Origin: Putridiphycobacter sp965230195
Lineage (GTDB): Bacteria > Bacteroidota > Bacteroidia > Flavobacteriales_D > Crocinitomicaceae
Direction of reading: 5' to 3'
DNA length: 64,000 bases
NCBI GenBank assembly: GCA_965230195.1
Contig: OZ245997.1
Coordinates: 4,526,001-4,590,000 of the forward strand
Shown piece after piece: positions 33,190-42,809 of the stretch (within the stretch, counting starts at the first letter, position 1; the number at the start of each line of letters is the position of its first letter). A program made the translations under genes and the position numbers. The notes under the pieces were generated by a model. The model was not told the origin of the DNA, did no database searches, and saw only the letters and a list, made by a program, of their open reading frames with translations.

Positions 33190-36100
33190 TTAGATATTTG
33201 ATCTCATTTTTGCGCCAAATACTTTGAACAACCATACTTTTAAACGGTAGAACAACAGGTACATTACCGGAATAACCACTAATGTTAAAAATGTCGCAAA
33301 TGATAATCCAAAAATAATTGTCCATGACATTGGACCGAAGAAAATTGTATTATCTCCCCCAATATAAATGTCCGGATCATAAGATGTTAAGAGTCCTGCA
33401 AAGTCAATGTTAAATCCGGTTGCCAGCGGTAATAGTCCTAATACAGTTGTTATCGCTGTTAGTAATACCGGTCTTAACCTGGTTTTTCCTGCTTGTACAA
33501 TTGCATCAATAACCTCAGGCATTGGTAATTGTTCAAATTCAGTCAAACCTAATTCCCTACGTTTTCTTTTTCTTAACAAATTGGTGTAGTCAATCAATAC
33601 AATGGCATTGTTAACCACAACTCCTGCCAATGAAATAATACCAATCATAGTCATGATGATAATGAATTCCATTTGGAAGACCACCAATCCAAGCAATACT
33701 CCAATTAAACTGAATATTACTGCAAACAAGATGATAACAGAAGCTGAAAATGAATTAAACTGACTCACAATAATCAATAGAATAAGGAATACTGCAATAC
33801 CTAATGCAGATCCTAAGAACTCCATCTCTTTAGCCTGCTCTTCTTGCTGACCGGTAAAGTTATACTCTACTCCTTCACCTATTCCACCATCCATTTTGTA
33901 TTCAGCTAATAAATCTTTTAGCTCCTGCACTACTTCATTCGGGTTAGCGCCCTCATTTACATTAGACTCAATAGCCACAACAGAAACCAAATCTTTATGC
34001 ACAACTGTACTATAAGTATTGGTTGGTTCCGGCTCTCGTACTAAAGATCTAATCGGAATTCTTAACATTTGTCCTTTATTATTCCTGAAGATTAACTTCT
34101 GGTCTAACAAAGCATCAATATTATTTCTGTCGGTTTTATTGAATCTCAGATTTACATCATAAATATCATCTCCTTTTTTGTAAGTAGAGATATCCTTACC
34201 AAAAATTGATGTTCTGATTGCTGAGGCAATTTGTCCGGTTGAGGTATTAAATAACCTTGCCTTTTCCCTGTCAATTTCAATGTTTAGTTCCGGCTTACCT
34301 CGCTCTACATTCAGCTTGAGTTTTTCAACACCATAAACATTTTTTCTGTCAAGGTAGTTTCTAATCTCATCAGCTTCGTGTATCAATTCAGCATATTCCT
34401 TGTCACCAAATACTTCGATACTAATTGGTGCTCCCTGAGGTGGTCCATCCTGGTTTTTATCGACAACAATTTTAACATCTGCAGGGAATTTATTTTTTAA
34501 ACCATTACTGATTTTCTTCATTAGTGCAGAAGTATGATTAATACTGTCTCTGTGCTTAAACTCAGCAAAGTTAATTGAGATACGTCCTTTATTGGGTGTA
34601 TTCCCCATTACAACTCCCTGAGCAGGATCACTGGCGCCTTCTCCAACCTGTGCAATAACGGATTGGATAATTCTCTCCTCAAACTTTTTACCTACTGTAT
34701 CATTAATCTCTTCTTTTAAAATATCATTCATCAACATGTCTTCAATCTGAAGTGTTGTTTGATTAGTGACATTAATTTCCGTTCCAATAGGATGCTCAAT
34801 GAAAACATTAACATACTTTGGCTGATTTTCCGGGAAAAATAAGGTTTTAGGCGTGAAAACTCCAATTAAAACACCTGAAACAATCAACAAAACAATGGTA
34901 CCAAGGAATACTAACAATGGTCTTCCTTTCCCTAAACTGCTTGACAACAGCTTTTCATAAATTCTTTCCAATACCGGTAAAAATTTAGTTTGAAACCATT
35001 TTGTCATTGGAGAAAGTGCAAAGATATTAAACAGAATCACTAGTCCGATTGCAAGAAATACATTACCCCAAACCGTGCTTCCACCTAAAATCAGAATACC
35101 TAATACAATAAATACTGAAGATATGATAACAGACTTTCGTTTACCATTGTTTTCACTTTCCAGCTTCATGTACATTGCCGTCAATACAGGATTAATTACC
35201 AATGCAACGAATAATGATGATCCTAATACAATCATTAATGTAATAGGAAGGTACTTCATAAACTCCCCCATTAGTCCCGGCCATAATGCTAAAGGAACGA
35301 ATGCTGCCAATGTGGTAGCTGTTGATGCAATAATTGGCCAGGCAACCTCTCCAACACCTTTACGGGCAGCTTCGAAAGAATCCATCCCCTCGTCCATTAA
35401 ACGGTAAATGTTTTCAACAATCACAATTCCGTTATCAACCAACATCCCAAGTGCCAGTACCAATGAGAATAATACCATTGTATTTAAGGTAACCCCCATT
35501 GAACTAAGAATCAAGAATGACATTAACATTGACAATGGAATGGCCACCCCAACAAATAATGCGTTTCTGATACCAAGGAAGAATAATAATACTCCTACCA
35601 CCAAAAGGATACCAAAATAAATTGAGTTCTCAAGGTTCGATACCATCTCACGGGTCTGACCGGATTGATCATTTGTTACTGAAATCCCTAAGTCAGATGG
35701 CACTAATTTTTGTGCTTTAACCTCATCTAAAATTTCAAAAATCTTGTCAGATGCGTCCAAAAGGTTTTCACCACCTCTTTTCTTAACATCAAGCATTACA
35801 ACAGTTTTACCATACTCCCTTGCAAAAGATGAAGTATCGGCAGCGGTAAATTCCACATCAGCAACCTGGTATAAATAAACCGGTTTATAGTCTTCCTGCT
35901 TAACAATAATGTTTCTTACCTCAGCAGCATTTTCAAATTCTCCTTTAATCTGAACTGTTCTGTTTGTAATACCGTCAAGTATTTCTCCACCCGACATGGT
36001 TAGATTTTCCTGAGCAATTGCTGTTTCAATATCCTGGAAGGAAACGTCCATAGCTTCAGCCCGGAATCGATCAACTTCGATTTTCATTTCCTGTTCCTGA

Positions 36101-36669
36101 ATACCACGGATATCAACCTCTGAGATTTCCTGAAGATCTTCTATTTTGTCTTCCAGAACTTCAGCATAATCTTTCAATTGTTCTACTGAAAAATCACCTG
36201 ACAAGTTAATATTCAATATCGGCATTTGCGAAATATCCATCTCAAAGATGTTCGGTTCAACCGGTAAGTCACTCGGGAACTCTTTCTTAGCCCTTGCTTT
36301 ATCTACCGCATCCTTAACCTCCTGTAACGCATCCTTTGCACTAATATCAAATGTAAATTTAGCCTGGATTGTAGCATAACCATTCACCGAATTAGAAATG
36401 ATCTCATCAATATTCTTAATCGAATTCAATTCTTTTTCAATCGGTTCCGAAATCTTTTCTGCAATAATTTCCGGAGAGTTTCCAGGATAAGCGATACCAA
36501 CATAAATTTCAGGAATCTGAAGTTCAGGAAAGTTTTCCTTTGGCATGCTGGTATATGCGCCAAGACCACCAATAAATATAATGGCTATTAACAGGTAAAC
36601 AGATTTTCTGTTCCCAACAGCCCAGGTGGATAGTTTAAATTCTTTTAATTTCTTAGTTGTATTTTCCAT
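33190..36669 (-). CDS. RND multidrug efflux inner-membrane transporter (HAE1/AcrB type)
   Basis: The 1159-residue proton-driven pump has the RND fold: TM1 near residue 20, a large porter domain (about 40-330), a six-helix block, a second porter domain and a final TM block. ALGMLVDNGIVIVENIYRLM corresponds to the conserved TM4 with its essential aspartate. It is about 100 residues longer than AcrB because of two extra hydrophobic helices after residue 510 (SVIISSVFIVLGILILGG and VFLAIGLVILFNIFA), common in Bacteroidota. It is the last gene of a tetR-tolC-mfp-rnd operon. The substrate is unknown. Confidence 0.93.
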   Translation of the reverse strand: MENTTKKLKEFKLSTWAVGNRKSVYLLIAIIFIGGLGAYTSMPKENFPELQIPEIYVGIAYPGNSPEIIAEKISEPIEKELNSIKNIDEIISNSVNGYATIQAKFTFDISAKDALQEVKDAVDKARAKKEFPSDLPVEPNIFEMDISQMPILNINLSGDFSVEQLKDYAEVLEDKIEDLQEISEVDIRGIQEQEMKIEVDRFRAEAMDVSFQDIETAIAQENLTMSGGEILDGITNRTVQIKGEFENAAEVRNIIVKQEDYKPVYLYQVADVEFTAADTSSFAREYGKTVVMLDVKKRGGENLLDASDKIFEILDEVKAQKLVPSDLGISVTNDQSGQTREMVSNLENSIYFGILLVVGVLLFFLGIRNALFVGVAIPLSMLMSFLILSSMGVTLNTMVLFSLVLALGMLVDNGIVIVENIYRLMDEGMDSFEAARKGVGEVAWPIIASTATTLAAFVPLALWPGLMGEFMKYLPITLMIVLGSSLFVALVINPVLTAMYMKLESENNGKRKSVIISSVFIVLGILILGGSTVWGNVFLAIGLVILFNIFALSPMTKWFQTKFLPVLERIYEKLLSSSLGKGRPLLVFLGTIVLLIVSGVLIGVFTPKTLFFPENQPKYVNVFIEHPIGTEINVTNQTTLQIEDMLMNDILKEEINDTVGKKFEERIIQSVIAQVGEGASDPAQGVVMGNTPNKGRISINFAEFKHRDSINHTSALMKKISNGLKNKFPADVKIVVDKNQDGPPQGAPISIEVFGDKEYAELIHEADEIRNYLDRKNVYGVEKLKLNVERGKPELNIEIDREKARLFNTSTGQIASAIRTSIFGKDISTYKKGDDIYDVNLRFNKTDRNNIDALLDQKLIFRNNKGQMLRIPIRSLVREPEPTNTYSTVVHKDLVSVVAIESNVNEGANPNEVVQELKDLLAEYKMDGGIGEGVEYNFTGQQEEQAKEMEFLGSALGIAVFLILLIIVSQFNSFSASVIILFAVIFSLIGVLLGLVVFQMEFIIIMTMIGIISLAGVVVNNAIVLIDYTNLLRKRKRRELGLTEFEQLPMPEVIDAIVQAGKTRLRPVLLTAITTVLGLLPLATGFNIDFAGLLTSYDPDIYIGGDNTIFFGPMSWTIIFGLSFATFLTLVVIPVMYLLFYRLKVWLFKVFGAKMRSNI

Positions 36670-36670
36670 T

Positions 36671-37810
36671 CTATTGAACTTTTACAATGTCTGACTCTGT
36701 AATTCCTTTTGCGCCACTCAATACCAATCTGGTATTATCAGTGATTGCATTTTCCTTCTGCGGAACAATTACGGATTCTCCATTGTAAGATTTTATAACA
36801 TCAACATATACTTTTTCAAGAGCGTAAAATTCTTTTTTCCCTTTTTCAGCAGTCATTTTATAAACAAAATTGTTGTTTTTCGGATCTTGTAAAACTGCTA
36901 ACGAATTAATCACTAATGCAGAATCAATTGAGGCATCAGTAATCTTGATTTTAGCCAATTGATTTGGTAGTAATAGGGTATTATTTTTAATTTCAACCTG
37001 AATTCTGAACGTTCGGTTTACAGGATCAATAAAGTTTCCTATATAACTGATTTTAGAATTGATCGTTTTATTATCGAAATTAGGGAAAATGATATCAACC
37101 GGTGTACCTAATTTAATATTAGCCAGGTGAGATTCCGCAACACTTGCAGTGACTCTCACATTTCTGTTATTAACCAATCTTACCAATGGCATTTGTGGTG
37201 ATGCCATTTCGCCCAAATTAGGAAAAATTTCATCAATCACACCGCTAAAAGGAGCTCTCACCTGAGACTTTCCTTTCTGAGATTTCAATGTATTTAATCT
37301 ACTCTCTAATGATTTTTTCTGATTTCTGGCCTGCTCCAATTCAATTTCAGTTCCAAGTCCCTGTTCGTTTAATGACAACTGTTTGTTTAACATATAGTCA
37401 GCCATTTCCAAACTTGTTCTTACCTCTTCAATATTTGACTGAAGAATTTCAGAATCAATGGTAAACAATACTTGTCCCTTACTCACTTTTTGTCCTTCTC
37501 TTACGTGAATATTCTTAATAACTCCCGCAGCTTCTGAATTAATCAAAACATTTTGATCCGTCTCCACTCCACCTTGTAATTCAATTTTGTGATTGAAATT
37601 CTTTTTTTCTACAAATGTAGATGTCACCAACAGTACCACTTCTTCTTTCGTAGTATCCATTTCAGTGATCTGCGTATTAATTGCAGACAGTATAGACTTC
37701 AGTGAGTCCTGTTTGGCTTTTAATACATCCAGTGAAGAACTTTTTTCTGGTGTTCCTCCACATGATGCAATCAATAAAACCATAGCGAATAATATGCTTA
37801 TATTTTTCAT
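36671..37810 (-). CDS. RND efflux periplasmic adaptor (membrane fusion lipoprotein)
   Basis: The 379-residue adaptor bridges the pump and the outer-membrane channel. It begins with a lipobox (LLIASC, Cys17), then an N-terminal coiled coil (about 25-45), the lipoyl/barrel-sandwich half motif GVIKNIHVREGQKVSKGQVL, an alpha-hairpin (about 125-185) and the second lipoyl half (SQVRAPFSGVIDEIFPNLGE), followed by beta-barrel and membrane-proximal domains. It is separated from the pump gene by one base and from the TolC gene by 32, consistent with one operon. Confidence 0.94.
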   Translation of the reverse strand: MKNISILFAMVLLIASCGGTPEKSSSLDVLKAKQDSLKSILSAINTQITEMDTTKEEVVLLVTSTFVEKKNFNHKIELQGGVETDQNVLINSEAAGVIKNIHVREGQKVSKGQVLFTIDSEILQSNIEEVRTSLEMADYMLNKQLSLNEQGLGTEIELEQARNQKKSLESRLNTLKSQKGKSQVRAPFSGVIDEIFPNLGEMASPQMPLVRLVNNRNVRVTASVAESHLANIKLGTPVDIIFPNFDNKTINSKISYIGNFIDPVNRTFRIQVEIKNNTLLLPNQLAKIKITDASIDSALVINSLAVLQDPKNNNFVYKMTAEKGKKEFYALEKVYVDVIKSYNGESVIVPQKENAITDNTRLVLSGAKGITESDIVKVQ

Positions 37811-37842
37811 CTTTATTATTTAAATTTTAGTTTTCTGTGTTT

Positions 37843-39183
37843 TTATTTATTAATCAATTTATCTAATTGTACTTTGTAAGTCAGCATTTCCATTATGGCT
37901 CCAATGTAATTACCTTGTGCCTGTAATAACTGACTTTGTTTTTGTGTCACATCAAGCGCTGACACGGCACCTTCATTTTTTCTGGCAATTGATTTATCAT
38001 AAATACTATGAGCAAGTGTTACATTTTTTTCCTCAATATGCATTTTCTCATAAGCATTAATAAACATTGCTTTAAGTTGAAGCTCCTGAAATTTTAAAGC
38101 TTTCTCCACCTGAGCAAGATTATTTTCTCCCTGTTCAATTTTAATTTCAGCCTGCTGGACTTTCATAATTCTTTGTCCACTAGAAGTAATCGGCACTTTA
38201 ACTCCCAAGCCCCAAACCGTAGTAGGATACCATGGTTTATCCTCAAAGAAATCAAATTCATTTCTAAACGCATTTTGAGAATGATTAAAGAAAGCATATG
38301 CAGAAGGTAAATAAGCTGCTTTTTCGTTTTTCAGACTATACTCATTCAACGTTTTTTGTTGATTAAGCATGATGTAATCAAAATTATTGGTAACTGAAAA
38401 ACTCATTAAAGCCGGATTATTGGTTTCAATCTCTTCTAATAAATCTTCAAAACTGTCTGTAAGGCTAATTTCCTCGTTCAGGTCAACCCCCATTTGTAGT
38501 TTTAACATGTTTTTTGCAATGTCAAGTTGATTAACCGCATTAATCTGACTTTGTTCTATTCTATTATAGGCTAACTCAAACTGATCGATTTCCTCTTGTA
38601 ACATGAAACCATTATCAAAATAAATTTGAGATTGTTCCCATAACGTTTTAGTTGTTACAGCAATAGAATCTAAGAGATCAACATTCTTTTGTGCTATTAA
38701 CACATTGTAGTAAGCCTCTTTAACCATCATTTTTACATCCAGTTTAGTTTTATTCAATGCCGTTTCAGACATTTTTTTATAAAACTTAGAAAATTGTAAT
38801 CCAACAATGTAAGACCCATCAAATAGTAACTGATTCACTGCTAAACTTGCGTTAGCAGTAAATTCCTGTCCCATCTGAAATTCAGCAATTGATCCTTCAG
38901 GAGCATTTGGGTTAAACAAAGTTGCATCAACTACAGTTACCGGAATGTCAAGTAATTGCTGAAATTGTCCTTCAACATTAATTTGAGGTAAACCGATTGC
39001 AGTAGTTTCAAATATTTTCTTTTCAGCAGCAGTAATGTCAAGGCTCGCATTTTTTACCTTTTCATTATGAGATAGAGCAAACTCTTCAGCTTGTGCTAAA
39101 GAATAGCTGTTGCCATCTTGTCCGATCGTTGCATTTGTATACAAAAGCAACATCAGAATCAATAGTTTAGTTGTGTTTTTCAT
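37843..39183 (-). CDS. TolC-family outer-membrane efflux channel
   Basis: The 446-residue product has a signal peptide (cleaved after about residue 21, ATIGQ) and the two-repeat OEP architecture of long helices with short beta segments: LAQAEEFALSHNEKVKNASL at the start of repeat one and AEIKIEQGENNLAQVEKALK in repeat two. It forms the trimeric outer-membrane exit duct of the adjacent RND pump. It lies two bases after the tetR stop and 32 before the adaptor gene. Confidence 0.93.
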   Translation of the reverse strand: MKNTTKLLILMLLLYTNATIGQDGNSYSLAQAEEFALSHNEKVKNASLDITAAEKKIFETTAIGLPQINVEGQFQQLLDIPVTVVDATLFNPNAPEGSIAEFQMGQEFTANASLAVNQLLFDGSYIVGLQFSKFYKKMSETALNKTKLDVKMMVKEAYYNVLIAQKNVDLLDSIAVTTKTLWEQSQIYFDNGFMLQEEIDQFELAYNRIEQSQINAVNQLDIAKNMLKLQMGVDLNEEISLTDSFEDLLEEIETNNPALMSFSVTNNFDYIMLNQQKTLNEYSLKNEKAAYLPSAYAFFNHSQNAFRNEFDFFEDKPWYPTTVWGLGVKVPITSSGQRIMKVQQAEIKIEQGENNLAQVEKALKFQELQLKAMFINAYEKMHIEEKNVTLAHSIYDKSIARKNEGAVSALDVTQKQSQLLQAQGNYIGAIMEMLTYKVQLDKLINK

Positions 39184-39185
39184 TG

Positions 39186-39806
39186 TTATAAATCGTAGTT
39201 ATTTGTTTTAATTATTTTGTGGAGATATTCCAATCCTTTTTCACTGGAAATTCCGCGGATATGGTATCTGAAATACTCTGAGTACACAGTATTGTATGCA
39301 TATTCAGTCGAAGGAAAAACCTCTGTCATAAACAAAGTATCCATGAACGAAATATACATTCTTGACATAATTTCAACATTTATATTCTCTCTGTAATACC
39401 CTTGTTTTATTCCCTTTTCAAGGTTTTTGTCAACACATGATTTAACGAAAGTTTTTGACTCTTTGTTAAAACGGTTAAATATTTCAGCATAATACCTTTG
39501 CAGGTCAAAAAATATTGAGGGATGAATTGATTTTAAGCGTTCACTTACTACCATTCCAATATTCAGTAATTCATCAATTGCATTAGAATCGTCTTTACAA
39601 ATCTCAGCAATGTCATCCTGTTCTTTATTGTGCGCTACAGATAAACAGGCTTCTACTAATTCATTTTTATCTTTTACATAAGTGTATATTGTTTTTTTTG
39701 AAATACCCAGCTGTCTGGCAAGTTCATCCATAGTAACGCTCTTAATCCCGTACTTTAGAAAAACCTCCAGGGCCTGCATTAAAAAATTTAATTTTTTCTC
39801 ATCCAT
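39186..39806 (-). CDS. TetR/AcrR-family repressor of the efflux operon
   Basis: The 206-residue regulator has an N-terminal helix-turn-helix (ALEVFLKYGIKSVTMDELAR-QLGISKKTIYTYVKDKNELV, residues 12-53) and an all-helical ligand-binding domain. As the first gene of the operon it probably represses itself and the pump genes until a substrate binds. Two GGAAAC-based palindromes lie in the upstream gap, one covering the -33 region. A perfect -7 box ends four bases before the ATG, making the mRNA leaderless. Confidence 0.92.
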   Translation of the reverse strand: MDEKKLNFLMQALEVFLKYGIKSVTMDELARQLGISKKTIYTYVKDKNELVEACLSVAHNKEQDDIAEICKDDSNAIDELLNIGMVVSERLKSIHPSIFFDLQRYYAEIFNRFNKESKTFVKSCVDKNLEKGIKQGYYRENINVEIMSRMYISFMDTLFMTEVFPSTEYAYNTVYSEYFRYHIRGISSEKGLEYLHKIIKTNNYDL

Positions 39807-39810
39807 GGCG

Positions 39811-39818
39811 CAAAGGTA
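39811..39818 (-). promoter_or_regulatory. -7 promoter element of the efflux operon
   Basis: On the minus strand this reads TACCTTTG, an exact TAnnTTTG, four bases before the tetR start codon. Confidence 0.6.
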
Positions 39819-39834
39819 GAAACAATTACTAAAA

Positions 39835-39864
39835 TGGAAACGTTTTTTATAAAAAAAGTTTCCA
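39835..39864 (-). promoter_or_regulatory. Candidate TetR operator at the efflux promoter
   Basis: TGGAAAC (39835-39841) and GTTTCCA (39858-39864) form a seven-base inverted repeat separated by 16 AT-only-but-one bases, positioned over the -33 region of the tetR promoter. The arms match those of the palindrome at 40036-40047. Confidence 0.55.
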
Positions 39865-40035
39865 AATTACACACAGGGTACCATTCTATATACAAAAGAG
39901 CAACCAAATAACAAACCTAAAATACTTATAAGCAAAGTGTTACAGCGTAAAATTGAGTTAAAAAAAGAAAAAGATTATTTATTGTTTTTAGGAAACTTTA
40001 ACAAATATCAATAGTGATAATGGAACAATAAAGAT

Positions 40036-40047
40036 GGAAACGTTTCC
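40036..40047 (-). promoter_or_regulatory. Second candidate TetR operator
   Basis: GGAAACGTTTCC is a perfect 12-base palindrome about 230 bases upstream of tetR and seven bases beyond the ribH stop. It shares both arms with the promoter-proximal repeat, suggesting one regulator binds both. Confidence 0.5.
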
Positions 40048-40054
40048 TTCAGTG

Positions 40055-40549
40055 CTATCCGGAAAGCTGATTTTGAAGCTCGATCATTTTGATGCAGGCT
40101 ACAGCTGCCTCGACACCTTTATTACCATGTTTTCCCCCTGATCGGTCTATGGCTTGCTCCATAGTATTATCGGTTAAAACGCAAAAGATGACCGGCAGGT
40201 TATGATTTAAACTCACATCTTTAATACCCTGTGCTGCTGCCTCGCATACAAAGTCAAAATGTTTAGTTTCTCCCTGTACTACCGATCCTACTGTAATTAT
40301 ACCATCAACATCAGTTGCTGCTGCTAGTAATTGAGCGCCCAAAGCCAGCTCATAAGTACCTGGCACATGTTTTACAGTAATGTTTTCAATAGAAACACCG
40401 TTTTCAGTTAATGTTTCCACAGCACCTTTTAATAAGTTTCCTGTGATGTTATAATTCCATTCAGATACAACAATGCCGATTTTAAAATCGGCACCGTTTG
40501 GAATTTCATCTCTATTATAGTCAGACAGATTTTTAAAAGCTGTTGCCAT
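40055..40549 (-). CDS. ribH: 6,7-dimethyl-8-ribityllumazine synthase
   Basis: RibH condenses ribityl-aminopyrimidine with dihydroxybutanone phosphate to lumazine, the penultimate riboflavin step. The 164-residue protein shows the family blocks: the substrate pocket VVSEWN near residue 28, VPGTYELALGAQ near 65, GSVVQGETKHFDFV near 87 (with catalytic His near 94), and FCVLTDNTMEQAIDRSGGKHGNKG near 120-145. It lies five bases after the TPR gene, a linkage common in Bacteroidota, and is followed by the efflux control region. Confidence 0.96.
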   Translation of the reverse strand: MATAFKNLSDYNRDEIPNGADFKIGIVVSEWNYNITGNLLKGAVETLTENGVSIENITVKHVPGTYELALGAQLLAAATDVDGIITVGSVVQGETKHFDFVCEAAAQGIKDVSLNHNLPVIFCVLTDNTMEQAIDRSGGKHGNKGVEAAVACIKMIELQNQLSG

Positions 40550-40554
40550 ATTAT

Positions 40555-41232
40555 TTAAGAGTTTGTTCTACCAATATATTTATCAATATCGGTTGCGAAT
40601 TCAGTTTTGCTGTACTCTTCTTTAATTCTTCTGTAATTAGTATTGGCTTTACCTTTTTCACCAATTTCTTCGTAAACAATACCTGCTTTCATCAAAAACA
40701 TTGGTGTTGTAAAATCATTTTTTTCTCTTTCAACAGCCTTCTCAAACAAGTTAATGGCATTTTCATAATCCCCTAACTCTACATAGCAATCACCTTGTAA
40801 ACCTAAACAAAGGCTACCAATAATTACATCTTTAAAATCGCAAGCACCAAAATAATCTAACGCTACTTCAAATTCTCCCTTTTGCATGGAAATAATTCCC
40901 ATTGAATAATTTGCAATATCTCCTCCAGAAGTACCTTTATAATCATCAGCTAATACTTCAAGTCCTGGATAGTAATCAGTACCTGCCGCTGCTTTATCTA
41001 ATGAATCTTTTTCAAAATCGTAATAAGCATTCCACAATTCGTCATGCGACTCAGCATCTTTCGGCTCAACAACCATTTTTTGGTAACCAATGTACCCAAC
41101 CAAAATGACTATTATTGCACCACCAATTCCTAAAAGGAGTTTTTTATTTTTATCTAAAAAGTTCTCAGTTGATGTTAATTCCTCAACATTTTCGACAGCC
41201 TTAGCCTTATTTGAACTGTTAGTTTTTGCCAT
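40555..41232 (-). CDS. TPR protein with N-terminal membrane anchor (YfgM-like)
   Basis: The 225-residue product has a charged cytoplasmic lead, one TM helix at about 34-50 (LLLGIGGAIIVILVGYIGY) and TPR units in the periplasmic part (GEFEVALDYFGACDFKD, GDYENAINLFEKAVEREKN, GEKGKANTNYRRIKEEY). This is the layout of YfgM-type proteins associated with the Sec translocon and periplasmic chaperones. It precedes ribH by five bases and shares its promoter (41253-41260). Confidence 0.8.
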   Translation of the reverse strand: MAKTNSSNKAKAVENVEELTSTENFLDKNKKLLLGIGGAIIVILVGYIGYQKMVVEPKDAESHDELWNAYYDFEKDSLDKAAAGTDYYPGLEVLADDYKGTSGGDIANYSMGIISMQKGEFEVALDYFGACDFKDVIIGSLCLGLQGDCYVELGDYENAINLFEKAVEREKNDFTTPMFLMKAGIVYEEIGEKGKANTNYRRIKEEYSKTEFATDIDKYIGRTNS

Positions 41233-41252
41233 TGTATTATTTTTAACGCTCG

Positions 41253-41260
41253 CAAAAATA
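41253..41260 (-). promoter_or_regulatory. -7 promoter element of the TPR-ribH operon
   Basis: On the minus strand this reads TATTTTTG, matching TAnnTTTG, 20 bases before the ATG at 41232. It is divergent from the promoter at 41306-41313. Confidence 0.5.
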
Positions 41261-41305
41261 ATTTTTTTTATTGTTATATCATAGTAAATCCCAAAATTTA
41301 GGTTG

Positions 41306-41313
41306 TATTTTTG
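41306..41313 (+). promoter_or_regulatory. -7 promoter element of the glycosyltransferase gene
   Basis: TATTTTTG matches TAnnTTTG and ends six bases before the ATG at 41320. It overlaps the alternative TTG start at 41311, which is therefore unlikely. Confidence 0.55.
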
Positions 41314-41319
41314 TCGATT

Positions 41320-42702
41320 ATGTCATTATTTAGTAAAAAAACAATCTTTCAGGTTTTACTAACTCTTGTTTTTACAGTCCTACTTGTAAATATTAATCTG
41401 AATACACCAAGAACGAGCTTTTCACTTTTAATGACACAATTTGCTGCAGCTTTTGGTATTTTCATTTACCTGATGAAAAGTAAACCGAACTGGAAACATA
41501 TTCTGGTAGCGGGAGTGCTAGTCCGATTTACATTATTATGGGGACTTCCTGAACTATCGAATGATTTTTACAGATTCATTTGGGATGGCGAATTATTATT
41601 ACGGGGTATTAATCCTTTTGCACATACACCCAACGATCTCATCTCGCAAAGTGCTTTTCTTGGGGATCAGTACTACAGGGAGCTATACCACGGCATGGGC
41701 AATCTTTCAGCATCAAATTATTCCTGTTATCCGGTAGTTAATCAGCTTTTCTTTTTAATTGGCAGCCTGTTTTCCAATTCCGTTACTATTAATGTAATAA
41801 TTTTAAAAGTCCTTATAGTTTTAGCTGATATCGGAGCCTGCCTGGTAGGTGTTAAAATACTAAAACACCTTAATCTGTCAGAATCCAAAATTGGTTGGTA
41901 CTTCATTAATCCGTTTATATTACTTGAGTTTACAGGTAATCTTCACTTCGAGGGTGTCATGATCTTTTTTATTCTGCTCTCCATTTATTTTACACTCAAA
42001 GACAAGTGGTTTATCGCTGCTATATTTCTTGGTTTGGCTGTACATGTCAAGCTTATTCCCTTGCTGTTTATCCCTTTCTTTTTCAAAAAATTAAAATTCC
42101 GAAAGTCATTAGGTTTTACTGCTTTGTCAGCTCTGATTGTTTTGTTAGTAGGACAAGTACTGATTAACAGTCATAATTTCGACAATTTTATGGCCAGTGT
42201 CCAACTATATTTCGATAATTTTCAATTCAATGCCAGTATTTTTAATTGGGTTAACCAAATATATTCCGACTACATTGGTTGGGAGGATGCCACACAACTT
42301 GTTGGACCAGTTATGGCACGAATCTCATTTTGCTTAATCGTACTTCTGGGACTCCTGAAAGCCTATCATAAATCCAATGACTTTATTATAGCAATTTTAT
42401 TTGCCCTGGTTATATACTATGCCTTTGCCACCACTGTACACCCATGGTACATTAGTTTGATTCTTATCTTTTCCATTTTCACATCATACAATTTTGGTAT
42501 TCTATGGAGTGGATTAATTATGTTTTCCTACCTGGCTTATTCCGATCCTGATTTTACAGAAAACACGCTCTTAAACACCACTGTTTATTGCATAGTATAC
42601 GGATATATGATCTATGAAATAATAAAGAACTGGAATAAAAACGTGATAGGGCTACAACTTCGGTCTTTTTTTGGAATGAATCCTTTGCCTCCAAAAACCT
42701 AA
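41320..42702 (+). CDS. Polytopic membrane glycosyltransferase (GT-C, mannosyltransferase-like)
   Basis: The protein (460 residues from this start) has about 11-12 TM helices and, in the first extracytoplasmic loop, SNDFYRFIWDGELLLRGINP, the D-x-x-R-Y-x-W-D-G-x type motif of GT-C enzymes that use polyprenyl-phosphate sugars. VHVKLIPLLFIPFF near residue 250 is also typical of this class. Start: an upstream TTG at 41311 lies within the -7 box, so ATG 41320 is chosen and the mRNA is probably leaderless. Acceptor and sugar are unknown. Confidence 0.8.
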   Translation: MSLFSKKTIFQVLLTLVFTVLLVNINLNTPRTSFSLLMTQFAAAFGIFIYLMKSKPNWKHILVAGVLVRFTLLWGLPELSNDFYRFIWDGELLLRGINPFAHTPNDLISQSAFLGDQYYRELYHGMGNLSASNYSCYPVVNQLFFLIGSLFSNSVTINVIILKVLIVLADIGACLVGVKILKHLNLSESKIGWYFINPFILLEFTGNLHFEGVMIFFILLSIYFTLKDKWFIAAIFLGLAVHVKLIPLLFIPFFFKKLKFRKSLGFTALSALIVLLVGQVLINSHNFDNFMASVQLYFDNFQFNASIFNWVNQIYSDYIGWEDATQLVGPVMARISFCLIVLLGLLKAYHKSNDFIIAILFALVIYYAFATTVHPWYISLILIFSIFTSYNFGILWSGLIMFSYLAYSDPDFTENTLLNTTVYCIVYGYMIYEIIKNWNKNVIGLQLRSFFGMNPLPPKT

Positions 42703-42742
42703 CTTATTAACCCAGGGTATTTTTATTGCCATACAATTCTTT

Positions 42743-42750
42743 TATCTTTG
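42743..42750 (+). promoter_or_regulatory. -7 promoter element of bshB1-bioA
   Basis: TATCTTTG matches TAnnTTTG and lies 60 bases before the bshB1 ATG. Confidence 0.5.
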
Positions 42751-42809
42751 GCCCAATTTAAGGTTTCAATCCTAACTAATCGGATTGACCTGTCAATAAA
42801 ACACCACTT

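Noticed and set aside
35075..35620. Two plus-strand frames of 110 and 70 residues inside the RND pump gene
   Set aside because: They are antisense to highly conserved transmembrane coding sequence and have no promoter or family likeness.
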